Shown here: piece by piece, positions 1 through 4,614 of the stretch
Numbering within the stretch: position 1 is the first letter of the stretch
How the letters are laid out: every line of letters begins with the position of its first letter
DNA from: JANMCE01 sp031360915
GTDB taxonomy: Bacteria > Actinomycetota > Acidimicrobiia > Acidimicrobiales > Ilumatobacteraceae
NCBI GenBank assembly: GCA_031360915.1
Contig: JANMCE010000322.1
Location: forward strand, 1 to 5,092
Length of the DNA stretch: 5,092 bases
Direction: 5' to 3'
Position numbers and translations under genes: made by a program
The notes under the pieces: model-generated
Databases searched by the model: none
Told to the model about the DNA's origin: nothing
What the model saw: the letters and a program-made list of their open reading frames with translations, nothing else

Positions 1-1327
1 GATCCCCGACGCATTCCCGCCCGATGTGCTGGAGGCCGCCGAGAAGGCTGCAGCCCGTCCGGTGACGACTGAGGGTCGCCGGGACGCTCGTGACTTGCCG
101 ATGGCAACGCTCGATCCGGCCTCCAGCATCGACCTCGACCAAGCGTTCTCTATCGCGGCCGAAGGCGACGTCCTGGTGCTGTCGTACGCAATTGCCGACG
201 TCGGTTTCTTCGTAGACCGTGGCGGCGTGATCGAGGCCGAAGCGTGGAAGCGCGGCTCCACGGTGTACCTGCCTGACGGCCGCACGCCGCAGTATCCACC
301 CGTGCTGTGTGAGAACGCGGCCAGCCTGCTGCCCGACGTCGATCGGCCCTGCATCCTGCTCACCGTGCTGGTGGCCCCTGACGGCGGCTCCACGCTGCGA
401 ACAGCCGAATGGGCAGTGATCCGCAGTCGGGCCAAGCTCGCCTACGAGACGGCCACCACGGCCGAATACGGCGACCTCCTGCCCGAGTTGTTCCGTCGTA
501 TCCACGAGGCTGAAGACAAGCGTGGTGCGTCACGCATCGACTTCCCGGAGCAGGACGTGGAAACCGACCCGGCCGTGCCCGGCGGCTTGCAGCTGGTGGC
601 CCGTGATCGCAACGAGAGCGAGGACCAGAATTCGGGTATGTCCTTGGCCGCCAACCTTGCGGTCGCGCGGGCCATGCTCGACGCCCACACCGGTCTGTTT
701 CGCACCATGGAAGAACCGACCGAGGGCGCCATTGGCGCACTGCATCACGCCGCCCGTGCGCTGGGAATCGAGTGGAAGAAGGGCGAGACGCTGCGGGAGC
801 TAAACCGCACGCTCGACCCGTTGAACCTCAAGCACGTCGCTTTCTTGCTTCAGGCTCGTCGTGCCGGCGGGGGAGCCACCTACAGCGTGTTCGACTCGGC
901 CAAGTTGCCCTGGCACGCGGCTATTGCTGACTCGTACGCGCACGCCACCGCGCCGCTTCGTCGGTTGGCCGACCGCTACGTGCTCGACCTGGTGGTGGCG
1001 CTCACGTCGGGCCTCGCGCCCACTGCCGCCGAGCTGGCGACGCTGGCCGAGTTGCCTGCCGTGATGGAGCGAGCCGAATCGGTCGGCCACAAGCTGGACC
1101 GCGCGGCCATCGATCTGGTGGAGGCTGTGACGCTGGTTGACCGGGTGGGTGAGGTGTTCGACGCGGTCGTGACGTCGGTGGAGCGCGGCATCGCAGCCAT
1201 TCAGATCGCCGACCCGCCGGTGTGGGCGAAGGTGCCCTCCCCCAACGCCGAGCCGGGTGACGCCGTGCGCGTCACGCTGGTATCGAGCGACCCTGCCGAC
1301 CATCAGATCCGGTTTGAACTCGCTTAG
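1..1327 (+). CDS. RNB-domain 3'-5' exoribonuclease (RNase II/R family), 5'-partial
   Basis: Processive 3'-5' hydrolysis of single-stranded RNA in the cytoplasm is the family role. The frame is open from base 2, and the residues before the first GTG (position 26), IPDAFPPD, fit the stretch that normally precedes the catalytic domain. The gene therefore begins upstream of the window and the N-terminus is missing. Counting the GTG at 26 as residue 1, the metal-binding motif is LDPASSIDLDQAF, with Asp30, Asp36 and Asp38. The fourth acidic position (Asp210 of E. coli RNase II) is Gln39. Further family marks are YAIADV (54-59), RGSTVYLPDGR (76-86), a SLAAN segment near 206-210 and YAHATAPLRRLADR (304-317), which carries the conserved RNA-binding arginines. 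The last 55 or so residues resemble a short OB/S1-like tail. The stop is TAG at 1325-1327. Family assignment is firm; the exact substrate and an RNase II versus RNase R label are not. Confidence 0.93.
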   Translation, partial: IPDAFPPDVLEAAEKAAARPVTTEGRRDARDLPMATLDPASSIDLDQAFSIAAEGDVLVLSYAIADVGFFVDRGGVIEAEAWKRGSTVYLPDGRTPQYPPVLCENAASLLPDVDRPCILLTVLVAPDGGSTLRTAEWAVIRSRAKLAYETATTAEYGDLLPELFRRIHEAEDKRGASRIDFPEQDVETDPAVPGGLQLVARDRNESEDQNSGMSLAANLAVARAMLDAHTGLFRTMEEPTEGAIGALHHAARALGIEWKKGETLRELNRTLDPLNLKHVAFLLQARRAGGGATYSVFDSAKLPWHAAIADSYAHATAPLRRLADRYVLDLVVALTSGLAPTAAELATLAELPAVMERAESVGHKLDRAAIDLVEAVTLVDRVGEVFDAVVTSVERGIAAIQIADPPVWAKVPSPNAEPGDAVRVTLVSSDPADHQIRFELA

Positions 1328-1347
1328 GGGCCCATGAGGTGTCCTCG

Positions 1348-1397
1348 GCCCCGGAGGTCGGTCACGGGTCCGCGGACGCGTGATCGACCTCCGGGGC
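1348..1397 (+). terminator. Long near-perfect hairpin downstream of the RNB gene
   Basis: The arms 1348-1366 and 1379-1397 pair over 19 bp with a single G-U wobble (1361/1384). After one G-G mismatch (1367/1378) the inner bases 1368-1370 and 1375-1377 pair again, leaving a 4-nt loop. The stem starts 20 nt after the nuclease stop codon. No T-run follows, which is usual for hairpin terminators proposed in high-GC actinobacteria. It is nearly symmetric, so it could act on either strand. Termination is inferred from position and stability only. Confidence 0.6.
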
Positions 1398-1434
1398 ATC
1401 ACGAAGCCGGACATGTCTCTCGAGCTGTCTGTCC

Positions 1435-1457
1435 CGTTCCGCTTCTTTGCGACTTTT
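1435..1457 (+). repeat. Inverted repeat element, left copy
   Basis: The sequence CGTTCCGCTTCTTTG, then C, then GACTTTT, recurs on the opposite strand at 4487-4509 with one difference (A for C), giving 22 of 23 identical. Similarity stops at both ends. It lies in the spacer between the RNB gene and the DUF5990 gene. On the opposite strand it overlaps the start of a 32-codon open frame (1362-1460). Nature unknown: it may be a dispersed intergenic repeat or a cassette end. Confidence 0.55.
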
Positions 1458-1495
1458 CATCTCGCGTCGGGTCGTCCTCGGAGCCGGTCACACCC

Positions 1496-1543
1496 CATTG
1501 GTGGGTGGCGCGGGCATTCACGGTTTGCGTGGGCCCACCATTG
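1496..1543. promoter_or_regulatory. Imperfect inverted repeat upstream of the DUF5990 gene
   Basis: CATTGGTGGG (1496-1505) and CCCACCATTG (1534-1543) are inverted copies with one mismatch and a 28-nt spacer. The right arm overlaps a perfect 10-bp palindrome GTGGGCCCAC (1529-1538). The element ends 15 nt before the probable ATG at 1559, so an operator or leader structure is possible. I found no clear -35/-10 pair nearby. GC-rich sequence makes chance symmetry easy, hence the low confidence. Confidence 0.2.
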
Positions 1544-1558
1544 AGCAAGACTCGCGGC

Positions 1559-2095
1559 ATGAGGCTCAGCCTGATCGGCACTGATCTACCCGGCCGGACG
1601 TTCTGCGATCCCGACGGCACACCGCTCGACAACGTCCACGTCGGCGTGCAGGTCCGGACCGAACCCACACATCTCGTGCGCGGTGACGCCACCGATGCCT
1701 GTTGGGAACTCGAGATCGACACCACCATCGACCGCGACGGCCGGCTCGACTTTCGCGGGCCCGCCGTTCAAGGCAAACGCGGCGACCGGTTCATCTACCT
1801 CACATGGGGCAACGTCGATGACACCGGCACGTTCCAAATGTTCCGGCGGGCCAAGCTCATGCTCAACCACGTCAATCACGAGTTCATCGTCGACGCCACC
1901 AAACGCGGGCACCTCAGTGCGCGAGTCCGACTCACCGATGACCACGGCGGACCCCGATGCGGCCGCGTCGACCCGCCAGCGATCACCTGGAACCCCGACG
2001 AACCAACCGAGCTCGGGCCAACCAAACATGAGCCTGTAGCGGTGCTCAATGTCCGTGCGAACGCTATCGAATCTGCCGTGTTCGACGGGAGGTAA
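1559..2095 (+). CDS. DUF5990 family protein
   Basis: This gene encodes 178 residues. It matches what I recall of the DUF5990 family of small soluble actinobacterial proteins, whose biochemical role is not known. Matching stretches in order are GTDLPGRTFCDPDGTPLDN (residues 7-25), VHVGVQ, a W-E-L-E strand, LDFRGPAVQGKRGDRFIYL followed by TWG (about 61-82), FQMFRRAKLML, and a C-terminal block with RVRLTDDHGGPRCGRVDPPAITW. There is no signal peptide or membrane segment. The frame is open back to 1334, but the extra N-terminal residues are low-complexity and read through the terminator hairpin. The family N-terminus (MRLSLIGTDLPGR) begins at the ATG at 1559, so that start is chosen. No good Shine-Dalgarno precedes it. 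It has its own transcription unit between two hairpins and converges on the hydrolase gene. Confidence 0.82.
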   Translation: MRLSLIGTDLPGRTFCDPDGTPLDNVHVGVQVRTEPTHLVRGDATDACWELEIDTTIDRDGRLDFRGPAVQGKRGDRFIYLTWGNVDDTGTFQMFRRAKLMLNHVNHEFIVDATKRGHLSARVRLTDDHGGPRCGRVDPPAITWNPDEPTELGPTKHEPVAVLNVRANAIESAVFDGR

Positions 2096-2144
2096 CGTCC
2101 AGACCGAGGTACTGATAGAAGCTGCACCGAACGCCGCTCCAACC

Positions 2145-2190
2145 CTCGCCCCGAGTCGTTGCCGGCTGGCGATGCAGGCTCGGGGTTGAG
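2145..2190. terminator. Hairpin between convergent genes, possible bidirectional terminator
   Basis: CCCCGAG (2149-2155) pairs with CTCGGGG (2179-2185). The stem extends outward through CTC/GAG after a small internal mismatch. An inner stem with two G-U wobbles forms between 2157-2163 and 2168-2174. The structure starts about 50 nt after the DUF5990 stop and about 70 nt after the stop of the opposing hydrolase gene, so it could end both transcripts. There is no T-run on either strand. Confidence 0.45.
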
Positions 2191-2259
2191 GTGCTCGGGG
2201 ATCGAGACCGCTTCGCCCTAGCTGATGTTTCCCGGCCCGTAGGTGGGACACGTCGCTGC

Positions 2260-3312
2260 TCAGTGCTGGGCGGCGCTGAGGATTGTCTCGATAATCTTTT
2301 GGCCGTCGGTCTGTTGTGTGAGGGGCGCGTCGGGGTCGGAAAGGGCAATGACGACGACGCGGTCGAGCTCGTCGGTGGCGAGTCGGTAGGCGAGTGCGAC
2401 AACGCCAGGTTCGGAGCCGCCTTTGAACCAGGTGGTGGTCCACGCTCGCGCTTGATCGGGCGGCACCCCAGGGTTGGCGCTCAGCATCGCGTCGAGTGGT
2501 TCGAGTCCGGGCTTGTTGGATAGGCGCGCAAGATCGACCATGGTTCGACAGAGGTCAGTGCCGCTCGCGAACCATTCGATCTCGTCGATGAAGTTGGGTG
2601 TGGTCAGGTCGAGACGGTTGATGGCGGCGGGGTCGTCCGGCCAAGGAAACGGACCACGTTCGGGCAGTGTGAGCACGAATTGCGATCGGGTATCCGGGTC
2701 CAGGCTCGCGTACTCCCGGCCCAGGTTCGGATGCACGAACTTGAGGCGTGCCATGTCCGCGGTCGAGAGCAGCGGCAGGGTGTGCTCCGCCCCGTCGGGG
2801 GCGATCTCGCGGATCACGTCAGCGATGGCCTTTTCGCCGATGAGGTCGATGAGGTGGTCGGTTGCGGTGTTGTCCGAGATCGAGATCATTAACTCGGCGA
2901 GCTTTGACACCGGCACTTCCTGGCCTGCCGGGTAGCCGTACACCTCACCGGACGGATCACTTCGGAGGGTGTCACGAATGGCGACGGGGGTGTCCCAGCC
3001 GATCTCGCCATTGTCGATGGATCGCGCGACGGCGCCGAGTATCCACAGCTTGAACACCGACGCCACCGGCACCGGATTCGACAGGCCGTGCCCTGCCAGC
3101 AATGTGCAGCGGCCATCGCCGGAGTCGTAGATGCCGTACCCCGCACGTGGGGCGAGGGCCGCCAAGTCGACTAAGGTGGTCGGTGAGGTCGAAACCGTGG
3201 TCGCTGAGGCAGAGGTCGGCATCGACGCGTCCCCGGTCGTGTCATTGCTACATCCTGCGACGGCTGCGCCGACGATCAGGACGGCGGGAATAAAGGCTGA
3301 GGCGAATCGCAC
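2260..3312 (-). CDS. Serine beta-lactamase-like hydrolase lipoprotein (LpqF-like)
   Basis: This is a 350-residue exported, lipid-anchored serine hydrolase of the class A beta-lactamase/DD-peptidase fold. Residues 1-21 form a lipoprotein signal with a hydrophobic core and lipobox VAGC, so Cys21 should be lipidated. A Thr/Ser/Ala-rich linker follows (22-46). Catalytic marks are Ser85-Val-Phe-Lys88 (SxxK), Ser146-Asp-Asn148 in ISISDNTATD, and Lys297-Gly-Gly299 in WFKGGSEPG, in place of the classical KTG. No glutamate of the Glu166 omega-loop type sits at the expected distance after SDN. True beta-lactamase activity is therefore doubtful, and an esterase, amidase or penicillin-binding role is possible. 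The architecture resembles mycobacterial LpqF, named from memory. The GTG at 3312 is chosen because the candidate -10 box TATGGT ends 7 nt upstream and contains the alternative ATG (3324). The gene is divergent from the HTH/Clp-N operon and shares its control region. Confidence 0.85.
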   Translation of the reverse strand: MRFASAFIPAVLIVGAAVAGCSNDTTGDASMPTSASATTVSTSPTTLVDLAALAPRAGYGIYDSGDGRCTLLAGHGLSNPVPVASVFKLWILGAVARSIDNGEIGWDTPVAIRDTLRSDPSGEVYGYPAGQEVPVSKLAELMISISDNTATDHLIDLIGEKAIADVIREIAPDGAEHTLPLLSTADMARLKFVHPNLGREYASLDPDTRSQFVLTLPERGPFPWPDDPAAINRLDLTTPNFIDEIEWFASGTDLCRTMVDLARLSNKPGLEPLDAMLSANPGVPPDQARAWTTTWFKGGSEPGVVALAYRLATDELDRVVVIALSDPDAPLTQQTDGQKIIETILSAAQH

Positions 3313-3315
3313 GGG

Positions 3316-3331
3316 GTCAACCATAGTTGAC
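3316..3331. promoter_or_regulatory. Palindromic operator, site 1
   Basis: GTCAAC-CATA-GTTGAC is a perfect 6-4-6 inverted repeat. It covers the -10 box of the leftward promoter and the -35 box of the rightward one, so a bound protein would block both. It ends 4 nt before the leftward GTG start. The likely ligand is the small HTH protein encoded at 3363, by proximity. Confidence 0.65.
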
Positions 3332-3348
3332 TTTGGCCCGTTGGTCAA
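3320..3348 (-). promoter_or_regulatory. Promoter of the hydrolase lipoprotein gene
   Basis: Read on the minus strand, TTGACC (3348-3343) is followed after exactly 17 bp by TATGGT (3325-3320). This fits the housekeeping sigma consensus with the actinobacterial TANNNT -10. The next start codon, GTG at 3312, lies 7 nt past the -10 box, which is where transcription should begin, so the mRNA is predicted to be leaderless. The promoter lies entirely within the span of the two operators. Confidence 0.65.
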
Positions 3349-3355
3349 CTAAGGT
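3327..3355 (+). promoter_or_regulatory. Promoter of the HTH/Clp-N operon
   Basis: TTGACT (3327-3332) is followed after exactly 17 bp by TAAGGT (3350-3355). The GTG start at 3363 lies 7 nt past the -10 box, predicting a leaderless transcript. It is the mirror image of the leftward promoter about position 3337.5, and each -35 box overlaps the palindrome holding the other's -10 box. The two RNA polymerase footprints must overlap, so simultaneous occupancy is unlikely. Confidence 0.68.
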
Positions 3356-3360
3356 TGACC
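3343..3360. promoter_or_regulatory. Palindromic operator, site 2
   Basis: GGTCAAC-TAAG-GTTGACC is a perfect 7-4-7 inverted repeat, one base pair per arm longer than site 1. Its centre is 28 bp from that of site 1. It covers the -10 box of the rightward promoter and the -35 box of the leftward one, and ends 2 nt before the GTG of the HTH gene. The extra paired base suggests it may be the stronger site. Confidence 0.68.
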
Positions 3361-3362
3361 GT

Positions 3363-3575
3363 GTGATTGAGAAGGTGCCGGATCCAAGCAACCCGGTCGA
3401 AGCCCTGGCTGCGGTCGTGTCCTTGCGGCGGCTCGCCGACCGGCTCGAAGCGGCCTCCGTGCAGGCTGCGATCGATCAAGGTTGGAACTGGGTCGAGATC
3501 GCCGGGGCGCTCGGTGTCACCAAACAGGCCGTCCATAAGAAGTACGCCCGACGCGTTCAGCGCCGGGACACGTGA
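3363..3575 (+). CDS. Small helix-turn-helix DNA-binding protein, probable autoregulator
   Basis: This gene encodes 70 residues. An N-terminal helical stretch (about 11-39, rich in Ala, Leu and Arg) leads into a helix-turn-helix at about 42-62: NWVEIAGALGVTKQAVHKKY, with the typical turn around Gly51 and recognition helix TKQAVHKKY. There is no room for a ligand-binding domain. The GTG at 3363 is taken as start because the -10 box TAAGGT ends 7 nt upstream. An earlier TTG at 3327 would lie inside the promoter. The stop (TGA, 3573-3575) is 17 nt before the Clp-N gene, so the two are co-transcribed. Small HTH proteins of this kind are, as far as I recall, often encoded beside Clp-N proteins in actinobacteria. 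The adjacent palindromes suggest it represses or regulates itself and the divergent hydrolase gene. Binding is inferred. Confidence 0.8.
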   Translation: MIEKVPDPSNPVEALAAVVSLRRLADRLEAASVQAAIDQGWNWVEIAGALGVTKQAVHKKYARRVQRRDT

Positions 3576-3581
3576 TGGAAA

Positions 3582-3589
3582 AAGGAAAG
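3582..3589 (+). promoter_or_regulatory. Ribosome binding site deciding the Clp-N start
   Basis: AAGGAAAG lies a few bases before the ATG at 3593 and is the only good Shine-Dalgarno-like sequence in the operon. It falls inside the extended reading that would start at GTG 3572 or ATG 3575, and so favours the ATG at 3593. The first gene of the operon appears leaderless, so only the second uses an SD signal. Confidence 0.6.
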
Positions 3590-3592
3590 TCA

Positions 3593-4099
3593 ATGTTCAA
3601 CAAGCTGCGCCGCGCTCGAGCTGATCTCTCCACCATGAACTCCTTGTTCCCATCGGCGGAGCGGATCGCGCGTGATGAGGGAATCGACCAGCCAGGCGCC
3701 GAGCATCTCCTGCTCGCAGCGCTCGACCTCGAAGATGGCATCGCCAAGACGGCCATGAACACCTTCCAGCTGGACCCGACCGAGCTCCGGGCTGCGATCG
3801 TCGGGCAACACGAAGAAGCCCTCCGCACGATTGGGGTGATCGCCGACGACAACGCCATCGCCGCTTCCCTTCCGGCCAGCGGCCAGCCGCGAGGGCTCTA
3901 CCGAACCCAAGGATCGGTGCAGACCGCCTTTCAACACGCGGTCGCACTCGCGAAGCGCGACAAGGCACCACTGAACAGCGGCTACCTCCTGCTCGCCATC
4001 ACCGATGCCGATCACGGCTCGGTAGCCCGGTCGCTCGAACATCTCGGCGTCGACCGAGCCACGCTCCGCGACCACACCCGCAGCCTCCTCGACCGATGA
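3593..4099 (+). CDS. Double Clp-N repeat protein without ATPase domain
   Basis: This gene encodes 168 residues. It carries two copies of the helical Clp N-terminal repeat, the substrate- and adaptor-binding domain of ClpA/ClpC/ClpB. Repeat 1 spans about 17-69 and contains the family core GAEHLLLAALDLEDGIA. Repeat 2 spans about 108-163, with the more divergent core SGYLLLAITDADHGSVA followed by LGVD. A linker of about 35 residues separates them. There is no Walker A or AAA+ module, so it cannot unfold proteins itself. It could compete with, or deliver clients to, a ClpC-type unfoldase, or sense a ligand. There is no signal peptide, so it is cytoplasmic. The ATG at 3593 has a Shine-Dalgarno and gives a family-like MFNKLRRAR start; GTG 3572 and ATG 3575 are alternatives that overlap the HTH gene end. 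It is the second gene of the HTH operon. The domain call is strong; the role is inferred. Confidence 0.85.
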   Translation: MFNKLRRARADLSTMNSLFPSAERIARDEGIDQPGAEHLLLAALDLEDGIAKTAMNTFQLDPTELRAAIVGQHEEALRTIGVIADDNAIAASLPASGQPRGLYRTQGSVQTAFQHAVALAKRDKAPLNSGYLLLAITDADHGSVARSLEHLGVDRATLRDHTRSLLDR

Positions 4100-4481
4100 C
4101 ACTGTTCGGCCTGCGTTCACCGGAACCCACTGACCAAATGGTGGACTCCGCTGTCGTGCCACGACTCGGGTAAAGGGCGATCGCCGCAGCGCGACCAGGA
4201 CAACGACCCATCCGACGTCCCAAAGTGCCACTCGGTGACACTCGATATCACCGCTCGACATCGCGGTCGCCGCGCAGGAAGTCGCACTGCACTTCGGCCC
4301 AACACGGGTGCACAGAATTGCGCATGCCCGACACGTCCCGAACGCGCATCGTGGTGGGCACCTCGTGACCACAAGCGGGCAGTTCCTACTGACTGCCGAC
4401 AAATCCTGACCGCCCTTGAAGTCGGGCCGAGGCAGAGCCACATGCGGCAAGTTGAGCAACCCGGTGCGAGGTGGGCGGTAC

Positions 4482-4499
4482 GTCTCAAAAGTCTCAAAG
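4482..4499. repeat. Two-unit 9-bp tandem repeat
   Basis: GTCTCAAAA is followed directly by GTCTCAAAG. The second unit runs into the right copy of the 23-bp inverted element, so the extra GTCTCAAA looks like a local duplication at the edge of that element. The left copy at 1435 lacks it. Confidence 0.5.
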
Positions 4500-4509
4500 A
4501 AGCGGAACG
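4487..4509 (-). repeat. Inverted repeat element, right copy
   Basis: Read on the minus strand this is CGTTCCGCTTCTTTG, then A, then GACTTTT, identical to 1435-1457 except for one base. The two copies point toward each other and enclose about 3.1 kb with four genes. Flanking bases (outside 1435: TGTCC; outside 4509: AAAATTG) show no target duplication. On the + strand it reads KSLKEAER within a longer frame; the left copy reads KSRKEAER. Confidence 0.55.
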
Positions 4510-4595
4510 AAAATTGAAGCGGCGCAGGACGTAAGCCAGAAATGCGGGACCAAGCACGTGTGCCAGCGCGCACGATCAGCCGACAGCCACCGACA

Positions 4596-4614
4596 TAACG
4601 GCCGACTACCGTTA
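4596..4614 (-). terminator. Weak hairpin overlapping the stop codon of the FtsK-like gene
   Basis: TAACGG (4596-4601) and CCGTTA (4609-4614) form a 6-bp stem with a 7-nt loop. The stem includes the TAA stop of the minus-strand gene. It is short and has no T-run, so a terminator role is only a possibility. Confidence 0.2.

Larger units (their letters stand above)
4100..4611. other. About 510 bases without a convincing gene
   Basis: Long frames exist on both strands (for example + strand 4235-4534, in the same frame as the Clp-N gene and open since its stop). Their products are rich in Cys, Trp, His and Arg, show no recognisable family, and lack good start signals. Short inverted repeats are scattered through it: 4153-4158/4160-4165 (GTCGTG-C-CACGAC), 4233-4238/4248-4253 (CGGTGA/TCACCG), 4378-4383/4392-4397 (GGCAGT/ACTGCC) and 4557-4563/4568-4574 with one G-U pair. 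None is followed by a T-run. It also holds a 9-bp tandem repeat and the right copy of the 23-bp inverted element. It lies between the 3' ends of two convergent genes. I see no tRNA or clear promoter. Decayed coding DNA or a structured RNA cannot be excluded. Confidence 0.5.

Noticed and set aside
800..1414. 204-codon open frame on the minus strand antisense to the RNB gene
   Set aside because: It runs through the nuclease C-terminal region and the hairpin; the composition is His/Arg-rich with no family match.
1334..1558. Upstream extension of the DUF5990 frame to an ATG at 1334
   Set aside because: It would translate through the strong hairpin just 6 nt after the RNB stop. The extra 75 residues look non-coding, and the family N-terminus begins at 1559.
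1586..2443. 285-codon open frame on the minus strand
   Set aside because: It overlaps both the DUF5990 gene on the opposite strand and the end of the hydrolase gene in another frame. It is a GC-rich shadow frame.
3324..3348. TTG at 3348 or ATG at 3324 as start of the hydrolase gene
   Set aside because: TTG 3348 lies in the -35 box and ATG 3324 is part of the -10 box TATGGT. GTG 3312 gives a normal lipoprotein signal and the same 7-nt spacing as the divergent gene. If the promoter call is wrong, ATG 3324 becomes the best choice.
4176..4185. GGCGATCGCC perfect palindrome
   Set aside because: A single 10-bp GC-rich palindrome is expected by chance at this composition and has no supporting context.
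1435..4509. Classical composite transposon or insertion sequence bounded by the 23-bp inverted repeats
   Set aside because: No transposase or recombinase lies between them and the flanking bases show no target-site duplication, so only the repeat itself is reported.
4235..4534. 99-codon frame on the plus strand downstream of the Clp-N gene
   Set aside because: No Shine-Dalgarno or promoter, Trp/Cys/Arg-rich composition and no recognisable domain. Kept only as a note because it contains the KSLKEAER repeat peptide.
3590..4573. 327-codon open frame on the minus strand
   Set aside because: It runs antisense through the whole Clp-N gene, which has clear domain homology and a Shine-Dalgarno. The product is Arg/Cys-rich and unrecognisable.
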